Assembly (NCBI RefSeq): GCF_000150275.1
Contig: NW_002060946.1
Span: 6,342,667 to 6,406,666 of the forward strand
Direction of reading: 5' to 3'
DNA from: Trichoplax adhaerens
Lineage: Eukaryota > Placozoa > Uniplacotomia > Trichoplacea > Trichoplacidae
DNA: 64,000 nucleotides
Made by a program: the position numbers and the translations under genes. The notes beneath the pieces are model-generated. The model was not told the origin of the DNA. It searched no databases and worked only from the letters and a program-made list of their open reading frames with translations. This document shows, one piece after another, positions 25,401 through 40,524 of this stretch; within the stretch, counting starts at the first letter, position 1; every line of letters begins with the position of its first letter.

Positions 25401-28400
25401 TTTCGTTACGTAATTTTATAGTAATCAATTGATTGACGATTTTGTACTTACTCATGTAGGTCTAAATGAGGGAAAGAAAAAAACTTGAATAACTTATCAA
25501 ATTGGCCTTGTTTAATGGATCGTCATATGATGATAGTTGAAAACACCCAATTATAGGATAAAATTAAATATAATAATGGACCCAAAGTGTTTTTAAGTTG
25601 ATATTTGATGCATCCATTCCGGTAAACTATAATCATTAGCCTGGCTAGGACAGTAAAATATGACACAAAAAGACTCTAATTGACAATAATCAATCTATCT
25701 TGTCCTATTTATAATATGACGATAGAATGAACATTATCTGAATATGGTGACGAAGTTATTTGACTCTTTTGAAATAGCTTGTAGCCGTACTAATTGCTTG
25801 CTTGGGCTATCACAGAGATGACTGATTAAGCTATTCTTGATTCCGCACTAGAATCAATATTCTTGTACAATAACATATAATAACCTTGGCGACACTATTG
25901 TTTGATCATTGATGAATTGTCATATGTATTCAATCGATTTCAAGCTAGGACAATAATGCAAACTCTTATTTCTATTCAGTTATCATGGCATAACCTAGAC
26001 TACCAACCTTTACAATATCATTATTGTTTAAGAGGAGAAGTTCATCAAGTTGGGCTACCTTAACTTACACTATTGTCTCATCAGTCTATCTTGTCCATCG
26101 ATTGTGTATTGAATTGTCATCAGTGGTATAGAGTCATCAAAGCATTAAAGAATCAGTTCTTAACTGTGTGAACAATTTAATTTTAGGACTAAATTTAATT
26201 GGAGTTAAAATGATGAAAGCGGCCTAATGGAGTAAATTACGGTAGATCGATACCTAGCTCTTGATTTTAAACTAGATTAATAGACGCATACGTTTAATTG
26301 TGTACTGGTACTTTACGTTAGATTTAAAATGGCCAGTATTAATTAATGATGACAACTTGATGCAATTGATAACATACATTTCGCTATCAACATTGACATG
26401 TAAATACATCGATACATATTGATTTTTCATTACTTTAGTGATAGAGAATAATAGTGAGCTACATCTCAATAGTAATTATTACTAAGAATATAATCAATCC
26501 CCTAGTGAACGATGACACAAATTAGATCTACTCTATTATATTATCGTTATGACAAGTAGACTCCAACAGTGTTATATTATTTTTACTATTATCCAAAATA
26601 TCGAGGCACCATAATGATGAAAAGTATGCATCAAAATAGTCTGCTTATTAATTATCTAAAGGACTTTTGTTTCATTATTCATTGGTAATTGAAATCTAAT
26701 GTCCAGCTGTTAAATAGTTCCTTCCTAACATGCATGATCTTTATCCGTTGTTGTCCAACCATGTTTTAGTGACACAAGTTCTTACTTTGTATCCTAGTTA
26801 TTAAAGAGTACTGTTTTATGACTGTAATGTGAATTTAAGTTGATACTCAAATGGCCTGTTTGCTCTTATCAAATAGTGATAAGTATGGCTTCGGTAGATG
26901 TAGTGAAGTAAATAAAATGGAAAATTGAACCATAAATGATCGTATTTGTAGCTATTCCAATAGATATTTTGGTGCATATGTTACAGTTTTGATGCAGATG
27001 CATACTCATATATAGATATTGATAGAGTACATATTTGAAATTGATCGGACAAATGGGGTGAGAGTTCTAGCTCTGTGACAAGGTTGATAGTAATTTAATT
27101 AAAGTTAAATTGAATGCAAGATCAACATTCTAATAGTGCCTTCAATAAACACTCAGCTACTTTTGAATGTCTATAAAAAAATTTAAAGTTTGTAGTTCAG
27201 TAAACTTTCATATTATGCACTACAGAATTTTTAATTAAATAAAGTTTCTAAGTTTTGATTTACTACGGCCTCCATTATTTTATAATACACTCAGGGTAAA
27301 TCCTTTGCACTTATTACAAGTACCCTTAGTATCGATCGATAACAATATCAGCAAATATTTGAAATAAATTCAATCTATGGCTTGTTATGGCTATACGAAA
27401 TATTGCGAATATTGAACAGGATTACAGTGATTGATTTTATTGGTAAAAGCAATATTTATATTACATTTATTGGCTTTAGAGTACCGTAATTATTCTACAG
27501 CAATTTCAGAAAATGATTGAATGTGCAATTAGTACCATACCTTAACAAAAATCTTCAAATAGAGATAACTGCAAGTTTTGGAACGATAGTAGAAGCAGAT
27601 AGTTAGATGGTCCCCCTTTAGAAATATCAGTTTATTTTTCATTAATTAATATTAAAATATGAAAAATATTTTCTTTTATATAAACTAGGGGTTATATCTA
27701 CGTAATAAGTTTTAATTATATGTAACAGAATTATGTTTCAGTGAAGCATAACACGAAAACTGTTTAAAAATCATGGGCTGGACATTTGTCATTTAGTTTA
27801 TTATTGCGTTACCATTAGGATAGGATAGACACTTAACATTACTTTGACTTCTTTTATATTTGTTTTATTACCAAAAAAATAATATCAGTCTTTAGAATTA
27901 GCTCTACAATATAAAATATATTCTAATTGTTCTGTTCGTTGGATGTAATACTTGTATCATATTGATTCAATGATTTTGCTATATTTAAATATTAATACCA
28001 AATGCAGATACATCGTCGATTATCGCTTACTCAGAAAATCAATTATCATCAGTAAATGTATAAACCTTATTATATAATAATTAATTAGTTTAGTGTAATA
28101 TAGTTATAAACTAATAATCTCCTTCTTATCGGATGCTATTCAGCTTATGTTATTGATAGCACGAAAAATAAAGGCAGCAGCTGTAAGGTAATGCTTTGTA
28201 AAAAGGCCTGGTGTTCAATCTGGCATTAAGTATTACATAATAGGGATATTGTTTTTTATCGGTTACATCTTTATTACTATTAATCTAAGACCGTATTTAC
28301 TGACATAAAGTAACAAATTTAGTTGATATTGTCTATTAGTATATTTTAAATCCTAGCAATGAAGGAAATATCAGCCGATGATAGTAAACATTATAGTTAT

Positions 28401-31000
28401 TCTCTTTCGGCTTAATCTCATGAAAATACTTTATTTTAACTAACAATTTTATAATGAAATTTAAATTTAAAAATTATAATTTTTTAAAATTCTTGGACTT
28501 TAATATTTTTTAGCGTCGGAATTGATGAAATCATGAACGAAATATATAACGGTTCATGAAATAAAAATATTGCAAACTTTAAGATTGCCTTGAATGAAGT
28601 GCATGAGCTTATAAATAATTAAAAAAATATAATTTAGTTACAGACAATACAAAATCAATTATAATGGTAGCAGATGATCAATCTCAGCTAGATTTAAATT
28701 TTAGTTTGTAAAGCTTCGTATCGTAACTGATAAGAACGATACGAGCTATCTACGATATCCTTTTGTTGTCGGTTTGAATTCAGATAGAAATGAACTTCTT
28801 ATAGTATTAAAGCGAAAACATTACAGATTTGATTATGTTAAGCATATTTGCATGTATCAATTAAAGGACACTATCGTTATCTATCAATGATTTTCTGTAT
28901 GCACATGTCCATTCTATTTATTGTAAGGCTAACAAAATTAAAGTGCTTAGCTATTATTTTTTGTTGATTGGGCAATTACAGTTGGCGTCGTCTGTACTTA
29001 CGATTGAATACAGTTTATTAAATGCCAGGCTAATAAAGTTTCTGATAAGTTTACAGAATAGTTTCAAATGCTAGACAAACTAACATAATTACAATTTTAA
29101 ATCAGAAAATTTAGCCGATTATTAGTAAGGGAGGTAATTCCACGGAAGGTAGTAAAAGCAATTCTAACATGTAAGCCTTATTAGTTTAACACTGGGTAAA
29201 TATTTTATAGCCCTTTTTTTGTATTTATCCTTGATGTGTAAGCTTGTGTAATTGTAAGCTAGATAGCAGTCCCTTGTGCTATAACTCTAATAATAACTTT
29301 AAAAAATTTAGATTCTAGTTTAGACTAGTAATAGGCGAAGAATTTTCTAATATTATCAAATTAGACTGTTGAAATTAGGCCCTATAAAACTATGAGCACA
29401 TAGTATGAACTACGGCCGTAATACTGAAAGGAATAATTTTACTTCGCTTATTTTGTACATGGTGTTATACAACGTAAAATGTGATTGTTTTTATTATGAA
29501 TGATGTTGCCTTTAAGATTGAAGATAATACAAAATAGTGGTTGGACAAAACTAATAACAGTTTTGTAGGATAATTAATTATTCATACTGCTAATTTATGA
29601 ATGAAATTATTCGGAAAATTTGCATTTTAACCAGGTGGCCTCGTTAAAACCGAGTGTAGCGTGTATCTCCGTAGACTAGCTCTTAAAAAAAAATTTCTTA
29701 AGAATTCCCTTAAATGAGCTTCAAAAGCTATTGGGCTTGCAACAAAGAATTTGATTAGATACAATGCTGTTATTATTGATCTTAGGCTGGATAGAGCAAT
29801 ATCGAAACGTGTAGGATATTTTTGATAATGTTCCGATAGCTTATTAGGAACTAAATACAGCATAAGCAATATTATGTATGTTGCAAGCTATATACCTGTA
29901 AAAATGTATAATAGTATTGTCGAACTTAACACGATGCGTGCTCTCTATCTAGAACTAATTGAAATAATTGATGATGCCTGATTGCATCCAGGCAGTAGTA
30001 ATCTCATGATAAAAACTTGAAAGAATCTTTGCAATTAATTGGATCGATGGCTTTTACAATCTCTTTAAAACTAGCAGTTCTATCAATACTTTGATACAGT
30101 TTAATATAATAGTGATAATTCTGTAAATATAGAATTGATTAGAATGGCCCCTTGCTGATAACTGCATTCCAATCTGTTGAAATTCCCACGATTTACCCTA
30201 AACACCTAATCATTGACTCTTATTGGGTTAGGACAATGTCGTAGTAGCGCCCATTACTCTTTATTAAGAATTATCTTTGATATGCCTTTCATGTCTTTCC
30301 CGCTTCCTTTGAAATTTTAAATCTTGTTAGATTAACTCGCTAGGATGCATTGACAGCTTTATTGTCGAGGAAAATTCTTTAAATAACATAGTAATTACTT
30401 CTGTATAATTTATTTCATTCATTTTCGAAATATTTTCATAACGGCTGCGATCTTTAAGCACTCGCTTCCCGAAATTGAGTAGAATATTATGTATTGATGT
30501 ATTACAAATTGAAATATAAAGCATACTTTGGTAAGTGAGTATCAACCAAAGTGTAGAAATTTTGAGCTGCCATAATGTGGTTTAAAGTTTCAATTTATAA
30601 TCGCTACGTAGCGTAATTTTGAAACACTTATAATCAAGTTGGAAGGTAGTAGTATTCGTGAAGCTTACGTTGTAAAATTGGCTATACAAGTTATCGATAT
30701 CACTTCTTGCGATTACTAGCCTAATCTATTAGTTTTAATTTGAAGCTTTTGCGCCAATTAAAATTTTAAAGAGTAAGAAATCAAATTCTTTGATACAGTT
30801 GGCGTTATAGTTGTCTATCCTATCTAATTTAAAATTAATAATCATGTTATGTATAATCATGTGAGCTAAACTATGAAAATGGGCAACCTACCGCTAAGAT
30901 AGTTACATTATAAAGTAGCTAAAATTCTCTTCCAATTTTACTTCGCAGTAATGGGTGACCGAAATTAAGACAGCATTTTGTATTTGTCTTTATTATCGTG
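19421..31000. other. Long AT-rich region upstream of the visible Robo exons
   Basis: This should contain the Robo first intron, its signal-peptide exon and promoter, or plain intergenic DNA. I found no exon ending with one base of a codon that would join the Ig1 exon. Short open stretches occur on both strands (for example around 21.9-22.2, 25.0 and 29.6-29.9 kb), but none has convincing splice borders or a motif. A weak 8-bp stem (AAAAAGAG..CTCTTTTT, about 22783-22808) was noted. No RNA gene was seen. Confidence 0.5.
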
Positions 31001-31045
31001 AATTCTGAAGGTGTCATGGTTACACCGTTATGAAAGTGGAAAAGC

Positions 31046-31222
31046 ATGGACGATAACTCTATTGGAATACGTCGGCAATATGACTTAAATATTGCAGAAA
31101 ATACCGTAGCCCATTCGCAGCTATTGCTATCAATGCTAAATGGTCAAGAACCGAACGTAATACCTAAAGTACAGAAAGTTAACTGCTACAACGAATCTTT
31201 GGCACGCGACATAACCATTTAA
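31046..31222 (+). other. Unassigned 58-codon ATG open frame
   Basis: An ATG-initiated frame of 58 residues has a protein-like, less AT-biased composition (start MDDNSIGIRRQYDL, later AHSQLLLSMLNGQEPNVIPK). A GT (gtacag) at 31165 could act as a donor in phase 0, and a segment at 31354-31420 with an AG/GT border follows in phase. Further open stretches downstream would require introns of only 26 and 14 bp, which are too short to splice, so no gene model could be completed. I do not recognise the product. It may be a small gene, a first exon, a decayed gene or chance. Confidence 0.15.
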
Positions 31223-32666
31223 GCCTTATATTAGCCATTTTTTTTTCCGCTAGAAAGATGTTTCATTCTCAGCGTGCCTTGTTCTCATTTAAATGCATGT
31301 GTACAGTTGACTAGGTGATTAACATACAATGGCTTAATTCTTTTATATTTTAGTTAAATATTGGTATGCAAAGTATGATGGCAAGCGGTAGTGACGTAGT
31401 TTTTCTGGACATCTATGGCGGTAACAAACATCGTATTAGATGTTAGTCAGGACCATCACGACATTTGTGAAACAAATTGGTTTAAATAATAAGATAGTAC
31501 ATCAACGGATTAGATGTATCGATGAAAATAGGTTAGGAATGGCAACATGATATTAAGCCAGGATTTTTCTTCGTAGAAATCGCCTACTAAAGGAACTATG
31601 TCGTTTAATAGTAGGAAAGAAACTGTTATATATACGCGTGCTTTGGGTGGAATGTATCGATAATTTCCCAGTTTTGATTTAATTTATTCAGGCGTACGGC
31701 ATAAATCAGTTTCTAAACTGGCATATCTTAAAGGTACCTCTATATCTTTAATATTGTGTCCGTAATAATTCTTTTTATCGTATCGAAGGTAGAAACTATA
31801 ATTTCTGAACCTTAAACTGTATATTGTACGACTCTTTTAAAATCTTTAGAGATCTATAAATCCTCAACAACTAAATCACTTTCTTATTTTCTGAAATCAT
31901 ATTCTATAATAAATTGTTCTTCAACCTGTTGTCGAGCACAATCAAATACATAAAATAAAATCAGATCATAATGACATGAATTTAAGCAAAAAATAAACCC
32001 TTTCCGGTGATAAAACTTTCAATTACGCCTAAACAATATTGAATCGATAAGTAAACGCTAGCTTTTCTTAAGAAGAACTGGGTACTTCTATATAACAATC
32101 TGATCTTGTACTTTAATGATAATCTAATATATTCTCTCTGTACATATAGAGTAAGATAGCAAGGAAATAATTTTAGAATAATCTTGACATTATTATGGAG
32201 GTTGAATGATGTAACGATCCTATTGAATGTGTGTACGTGAATTATAAAGGCTTAACACCAATTTTATGCTATTCCAAAATGATCCATAGATGACTAAACT
32301 AAATTTGGTCGTAATATTCTAAGATAAAGTCGTCAATATAACTTTTGTCAGGAAGAAAAAAGATCTCTTTCGTTGTGTACCATGTTGCAAACAAAATATT
32401 CTTAAAATTATCACTAATACTTCAATTTATCATCTAAATAGTAGTTTAATGCATAAATATCATGGACCACAATGTATATAACCCAGTAGAATTGGATACA
32501 ATGTACGTTAGCTTGCCCTACCCACGTGAATTTACTTTTGAACAGAAAGATAGATGCATGCGTATGTAAAAAGGAACTAAGACGAAGCAACGCATTGCTC
32601 TAGCTTTAACACATAGCGAGTAAAAGGAAACTTTTATATCACTATTTTATAAAATATATTTTACAG

Positions 32667-32990
32667 TAAACTTACAACTTAAAGAGGACCAAGTTCAAAC
32701 GGATTCTGCAACAGGCGCCTTAGCCACTTTGGTGTTGCACAAAGGCAAGTGATAGCGCACAGCTGGCGAATGGATCGTTTTCCTTTTCTTTATGTAAGTA
32801 ATTTGTTTCAGTAACTGATCAGTTTGGCGTCAGATAAAAGTTAAATAACTATAATGAAATAAATATTCATCCCCAAGGAATAGGATTAAAATTAATGTAT
32901 TAATGTGAAGTTACGTTTCAGAATGTAGAGATGAATTCTAGCACGTACGGAATAGGCAATGATCCAACAACAATATCGGAATTTATGACG
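32667..32990 (+). other. Two exon-like segments, gene unknown
   Basis: After a good acceptor (ttttacag), 32667-32756 stays open for 29 codons with balanced composition (contains KEDQVQTDSATGALATLVLH). The segment 32922-32990, also after a good acceptor (acgtttcag) and before gttagt, reads open in phase 0 (contains NSSTYGIGNDPTTISEF). The two cannot be joined in phase by an intron of realistic size; an intermediate piece at 32771-32801 would need a 14-bp intron. No family is recognised. This could be remains of a gene or chance. Confidence 0.15.
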
Positions 32991-32999
32991 GTTAGTTCA

Positions 33000-35900
33000 A
33001 AGAATTAATCCAATGATTTTTTTAATACCTTTTGCCACGCTATTACGAATAAAGTATTAAATGTGGCTGTTGAAAAGTATAATTTGTTTTGCCAAATCCA
33101 CAGTAGGTGTGCAATAATAGCGTTATAATGGCGATTGTAAGTTGGAATAATAATTGCAACGTTGATGTTGAATCAGTTGATAGCAGCAATAGGTAAGATT
33201 GTACCCAACAAAATGCCTAACGAATGATGCGTTATAATCAAATAATGTGCACACTACAACTCAGGGGTGGGCAAAAAAGAATTCTATATTTTAGTGTAGT
33301 ATGGCAGGAGTGCAAATAACATTTAAGCATTCACAACGTAATTTTTTGGCTTGTATGCATAATAGCATTCTATATAAATAGACAGTAATTTTATAGCAGG
33401 AACAAAAAAGAGAGGGAAAGAATTTCTATGGTTACTAGTCCAATTGGCATTAGCGGCGGTTAATATTGTACGCTCATTAGACCTTAACTGCCGATACAAT
33501 AGTTAATTATAAGTAGAAAAGAATGGAGAAAGCACTGAAGGGTAGAAGAACACCATAGCTTACAATAAATCCTACCTTGTCAATCAAATTTATCATTTTT
33601 TTGTCATTATAACGAAAAGGCGGTCGATCACTATCTGTATGCTAAGGTACGTTGTATTGGCGATGTGGTACGATGGGTTATCATTGATTTCCTTACATGA
33701 CTATCTAAATATTATCATAATATTTTAAGCTTTGTTTTTATTCAAGTACCGAGTGAAAATTAAATCATTGTATTGATGTTGTTACTTCGTGAGACCTACT
33801 TGAATCAACATTATTGAATTGGTTATATTGTTATGAACTTTTTCTTTGTTCATTTTAGATTAGAATAATAAAAATAACAGTTCTATTCAATTAAACATTC
33901 CACTAAATTTAATATTCTATATAGTTCAAGTAACCATTTTATTGAGTCGAAAGAATTTAACAGTTTTACTTGATCTTCAATTCAGTAATTATTATGCGTT
34001 TAGGTCCGTTTTATAATTGAACATTGTATGCCGTCATGATGTCCATGACAATAAGTTGGTATGGCAATGCAACTCTATCGTGACGTTGTAGAATTCATTG
34101 ATTTTATTGACCTTAATTACGATTTTAATATAAAAAATAGCTGATTCAAAGAATGGAAAATAATTGTACCACTGACTTTCAAAACTACTGCTTAAATTAT
34201 CATTTCTCTTGTTAAGGCATTAGTGTATCTTTTAAATTGATTTCAATCAGCTTTAATTATGTAGTATTTGAGTACCATACTTGTGATAGTTATGAGATAC
34301 CGTCGAATTGATTTAAAGCTACTTCGCTGTTATAATTAGGGAGTGACTAATTATTTGGATCAGTGAGCTACATATCAATGTGATAACGTAATATACCGTA
34401 TGTGAAAGATTAGATGATGAGATCGAATGTCTATACTACAGCATAGTATTATGTAAGTATGTTTAATAATAATATGAAAGATTACCTAATAAGGTTATTG
34501 GATAACTTAAGTTGATTATATTTTTAATTAAGCTGAAAAATGAACTGTATATAGTAGTGCATAATTTGATGTCGAATTATTAAAGTGTATGATTCGATAA
34601 TTCATTTAATTTTCATCTGGTTTCTCTAAAATTGCAATGTATCTTTCGGAGCGAGAATGCTCTTTAGCAGTTAGGCAGCAATACAGCCGCATCTTCTATT
34701 TTTACGTATTGTAATCATGGTCATGCAGTGAAAATCATATGACCATAGGTTTCATCTTTAATCATATGGATAACCATTCTTTATTTTCGAAATATATATG
34801 CATATTTATATACTGTTATGTTATTGCAGTTTACGAATGTCGTTTGCGCACGTGGCAATTAAGTTCTAAATATTTTAGGGCAAATGTGCGGCAGTATATT
34901 ACTTTGGGACTTACTGAATTGCATGAACTAATTGATTTGTAGATTAGATCACATAAGTAATCCTATCTGGTATATTGAAATCGATCATTTTAGTAATAAT
35001 AGATTTAGTTTCACATTTAGAAATGCTTTTAATTGCATTAAATTTGATCCTTCAGATTTATATGGCCGTTATTTACTCTCTCAAGCTATTTTAACAAGCG
35101 AATAAATTTTAGTTAGGCCTACAGCAATAATATTTCTATATTTATACTGAAGTTAAATATAAAGGACATTAAACGGCTGTACGAGTACATATATTTTAGT
35201 GTATAAATATAAAGTGTAAGTCAGTGGTGGCAGTATAGTCTTACCTTAGTTCTTGGGTTGTGCACACTAACGTGTTGTAAAGTAGTAGTACAGTATATGC
35301 AGTAAAATCCAGATGAGTCAAGGTCTACGTAAAGAAAATCGAATAATTTATGTCTAAATTGCCATTTCTCGACACCGATTATAGTTGCAGAATATATATT
35401 CGGATTTATACGAGGAGTAAGGCTGTTAGTCAGCTGTAGCGTTGTACATGTAGTTAATGTATTACTCTATCTCGAATTGGACATACTGCTATTGATACAA
35501 TTGTACGAGCAACATTTACAAGGCCTTGCATGGTTAGGTAAGATTGTAGCCCTAAATTTTCTGTTTATTATATATCTATACAGTCAGTTGACAATAATTG
35601 TGTTATTTTCAATGCTTTATTGTTGATAGCGGGAAGCCCATCAATTATACAAATTATGATGCCGTAAAAGCCTAGCTAAAATCATATTTAGTTATTTATT
35701 CATAAAGGTAAATAAGAAAATCATCATTACAATCAACAGGTTTCTCTTATTTCAATATCGTAACAATTACATTTATCGGACCGATGCGTAATATCTTATA
35801 TATTATCTAAGCAATCAAATTAGATAAATGTTGGCTGTGTTCCACCTACTATGGCCGTCATATTTGTATATAGTCGATACCGCAGACTGGAGTTTATGGA

Positions 35901-38900
35901 ATATAACGATTTTACAAATTCTTTTCATCATAATTTAAGGTGGTCGAAACAGCAGTCAGCAAAGAACGTAAATACTTATTTGACTTATCTATATAACTAT
36001 TACTGATAATGACGTTTTGAACAGGCTCTATTGCAAAAATCTTGAGCCTAGGATTGACCTATTGACTCAGAAAAGGTTGTTTTTGCAACTTATCGGTTGA
36101 TTGCATAGTTTACTTTGTAGCTTCATCCCCCTCATTTTATTTGTTTAATTTGTTACTTAAACTAGACGTTATTTTCTATAATTTAGTAATTTACGCCGCA
36201 AAAGTATTAATTTAAGAACAGGAACAATAAATCATGTTCATCAAGTATATCTTGCAGTAAAAATCGTAATAATTTTTATTTAGAATCATGACATGAATCT
36301 CTGGGCTTAATAATTATGGTCAACTTTTGATGTATCGAACTATTTCACTCCAAATGAAAAGTGATCTTGTCTTAATTATGATCAATTTGTTGTAGTTGTA
36401 AGCTTTAAGACCGTCATTGACAGTTAATACTTCACGTTATAATGGAAAGATTTTAGCTTTTACTATGATAATAGATCATCCTTGACCTTATTACCGGTTT
36501 ACTTAACTAAAGTAAATACTACCGTTATTCCGTAACATTTAATATTCATAACAATTGTCTATTTGTTGTCCTATATTGTATAGGTTCAGATAGATAGCAG
36601 GATCACCATACAGCGATTTCTGAAATACTCCGCGATGCAGTACTTCCTTGCCATAGATATGGCTCTAGATGGATGATTGATGTCATAATCAAGGAATTGC
36701 CCCTTACAGCTATTTGCTCTTTCCAATATTTGAAGAACGGATACGGCGAACTATTGTTCTGATAGCACCATTAACTATTTAATGACTTGATAGTAACTTT
36801 TTAATTTCTTGTATCACTGCTTTTGTCAAAATTAAAAACTAATAAAAATTTATTTATGGTGAAAGTTTTAAAGCTCGATTCAGGAAAGAGATTATGTGTT
36901 AGTGACATAATTACGTGACTGATATCTTCTTCCTAGAAGATAAAGATTTTAGATACAGATGTGAATTATGACTAGAAAGGATAACGTGGATGTTAGTAAT
37001 AGTTTAAAGCCTTATAATAAATTTGTACAATCCGCATTAATCTCTTCCTGGCTCATAGCTGCTTTCACTGCTGGATAAAATTATGCGTTGCAAGTGTGCA
37101 TTATTAAACTATGTTCCTATCTTTGCGCTATACGTGGATTGAGTTCAACTTAATTTAAAACCACCCCAAAGCCGCGGATATAATGGTTGATAAACTTGGC
37201 ATATGCTTCCTTAGAGCATTAGAGTCAGTTTAATCGTCCAGTATATAAACCCCAGATAAAAATGCTAACTGGGCACGGTAATTGATGAGCTTGCAGTATG
37301 AGGTATGTTAGAATAGTTTTTATTCTTTCTTTAGTATCGTGTAAAAAATTTATTTCAAAACGTCTTTGTTGCAGATGTTATAGAGGTACTAACTAATGAT
37401 ATCTTGCAATAATCTACAGTACGCATATTTTGCTATCACACTTCATATTGGCTGCAAAGAAACAGCCTTATGAACCTACTTGCAGTGATCAATACAATAA
37501 ATATATACATACAATATTTTATATTAGCGAAATGTGAAGAAAATTTTATGATTATTGCTCTCGCATGAGAAATGATTAAATTAGAGCAGTAGCAATATGC
37601 TTCAGTATTTGAATAGTTAATTTAGTCTCCTTCCATTTATCTACTGTATGATTGCAAGTTAATTGCAGTATCTTTCGTAGATATACCTGGGAAATAACGG
37701 TATAAAATTGTCTTTCCAGTCACGTCAGCTTCGTTGTTTATCTCACTAAAGGCTTAAATTAAAGTAGGGTTTAATGTTGATATTATTTTCCTAAACGTTA
37801 ATTGATCGTTGCCTCACTAATTTTACTCTGTATGTCTATTATAATATTTTTGGGTCAAGTTTAGTAGATATAAATTCGAAAAGGCTTGGCTAAAGCATTC
37901 TATTACCTTTATCTAATCCTTTTGTTGTGAGCTTGATAAGAAATACTAATAAAAACGAATGTAATGGTAATAAAAAAATTATCAGTTACGTCTGCATCGC
38001 TCGCCTTTTAGGATATTTTAGACAATGCGATTGATTAGCGTCCTTGAATATAAACATATACGATATAATATGACCTAGCAAAAACTACAGATGCGAATAA
38101 ATTGCAAGATGGAACCAAATATCTCGATTTGCAATTCGCTTGTAGCCGACCGTTAGCATAAAAAAGGTAATACGAACTAATTTTAATATTTTAATTAAGT
38201 TTTCGTACAGTGCAATAATACTAACGTTTTTATGAAGATATCATAATGCAAAGGGAGTCTATTAAGCAAAATTTATGATTCAATTAATAAATTTCCTTGT
38301 GTTTTCAATATATGCGTATAATAGAATTTGGCTACCTATTGGCTAATTTTGCAGAGCCACTTAAATAATAAATAATTACTGCAAGTTTCGTATGTATTAA
38401 TTACAGTAATTTTCTAATAAAACACTGGTGCGGCTGTGATAAATGCTACTATTCCTTTATTTATTTGGATCAAGAAAGATAGGCTATTTGGAGTACTCTT
38501 TTCAGATCATTGTAAAGTCAAATTTGGTAGCTGCATTACGAGGAATTGAGGGTACTAATGTTAGAAAAGTTAATATATTGGCGTCTACAATATTGTATAG
38601 AAGTAATTTAATTAAATTATGAAACAAGTCATTCGTACTGACTACCAATCCAACCGTAGCTTTGTTTTATTGAATTCCTATAGGAAAACATAATAAAAAA
38701 TATGTATCAGTATCCTTATGCGTGACTTATAGTAACCAGTAAATGTGGTTTAATAATTAGAGATTGGTTAGCTATCACATAATCATATATAGGTCGAAGC
38801 CTCGCTCGTGGTAATTCTTGTACTCTACTTGCACTATTTACTTTATATTATTACTCTTACTTCGTACTGAGTACGAATATTCTACGTATGCTTATGACTT

Positions 38901-40200
38901 TATCTGATAATATATATTATACTGCTTGTATATGCGTATTATTATAGAGTATTCTGATCAGTATAGCTTTTTCATGGTGTTAAAGACCACCATCAAGTAT
39001 GAATACGTTGCATTAATCATTATATAGCTGATTGCTTGTCGTTAGGTTATAGATTGTAAAACTAATTCATTTTACAGTAAGGGTAAGTGAATGAGTTAGA
39101 TACCTGATTTGTAAGAGAGCTCAAAGGTCAAATCGTGTTCTCATCATGACTATCTCGTGTTATACGTGCTCTAATGCATTTTAGAGAGTAGGCCTATATC
39201 ATTTCTGCCGTGAAAGTTAAGGAAATGTTCATAGTTGTCAGAGGAATTAATCTTGATAAGTAGTTCGAGATAGAAGAAGACCCAGAAATATCTCTGGTGC
39301 CTCTTTATCTCAAGAACATATATATGTTAACATATGTATGCATATAGGAAACTAACTTATAAATAAATTCAATATCGTTTTCGCCTTGTCTTGACGTCTA
39401 CGCAGTAAATTCTTAGTCAATTAGGTAATTTTAATATATATTAATAATACTACAGTGTAATAACCTGTATGTGCAGTAATAAGCGCATAGTATGTACTGC
39501 TCTCTCTCTTTTAATTCACCGTACGGACAAGCGCATGCATGCAAGCATTGATTGATAACGTACAGTGCAGCGCAGTGTATTTTTTATTTTAACAGATATT
39601 TTGCCTTCAGATTATTCTCTAGGGCCTAACAAGAGCTGGTTACTAAGCTTACCTTAATCCAGATTTAGCGTATTTGTGTGCATTGTATAACTTTAAATTA
39701 CGATTCAAACATGGAATTAGAGATGACACATGATTGTGATAGAATACCGTCAACATGGCATGCATTTATTTACTCTCTAATTTAGTTGCACTTAGTGCTA
39801 CTTAGAATAATTGAACGTTATAATTATTGTACTGTCTATAGTCATAGTTGATGGCGTACGCGTAAAAGCCATCGGATTTTTCAATGAATCAAGAGAGTTG
39901 GAGTTAGTCGTTGGTTCAGAGCAGTGTTGCGCGGATTATCCGCCTATCCAGCCACCCTGTTTACGTACAGACACCATAGTATCGCATCATATTCAGTAAC
40001 TGAATAGCACATGTGGCAGACTGTTGAACTTTGACGTGCAATTTCTACGAGTTTGGCTACTATGAATTACTGCCATAGACTACGTTAGCACTACCATCAT
40101 CGTGGCAGTTTTTACGACTTGCAATTAATATGGGTGGCATGACTCGGTGGAAACTGCAACAGCGATCAAGATGATTTTATGGCTTAATATCATGTTTTAC
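33000..40200. other. AT-rich noncoding region
   Basis: Nothing clearly coding was found. A few short segments with passable splice borders occur near 33.4-33.7 kb but do not chain into a gene. No RNA genes or clear transposon remnants were seen. The last kilobase, before the foldback element at 40201, becomes slightly less AT-rich. Confidence 0.5.
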
Positions 40201-40344
40201 ACTGGTTTAACCAACCATTTTGTGCTGTCAGCTTCAGCCAGCTGTACCACCAAACTTCTCCTATATGCACTCATGAGTCATGACTATTGCCATGGTGGAA
40301 GCTAAATTGAGTGCATGAGATGAAAGTTGAGCAGCTTTGACTAT

Positions 40345-40416
40345 GGAAATTTGTTTTCCAACTCTCTCACGTCACTGTACGTGTACGTGTACACGTACAG
40401 TGGAAAACAAATTTCC
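40345..40416. repeat. Central hairpin of the foldback element
   Basis: The outer stem GGAAATTTGTTTTCCA (40345-40360) pairs perfectly with 40401-40416. Inside it, CACTGTACGTGTAC (40373-40386) pairs perfectly with GTACACGTACAGTG (40389-40402) around a 2-base loop. The two stems overlap by two bases on the right side, so they are alternative or slightly offset cruciform arms. Confidence 0.85.
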
Positions 40417-40524
40417 ACAAAGTTTCATTTTCCATAGTCAAAGCTGCTCCATTTTCATCTCATGCACTCACTTTAGCTTCCACCATTGCAACAGTCATGA
40501 TTGCATATTGGAGAAGTACAGTAT

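Noticed and set aside
28190-28230. GTTCAATCT box resembling a tRNA B-box
   Set aside because: No A-box at the right distance and no cloverleaf can be drawn.
29627-29869. 80-codon open frame on the minus strand, with open frames also on the plus strand
   Set aside because: It starts at TTG, has no motif, and is open on both strands over the same DNA, which suggests local composition rather than a gene.
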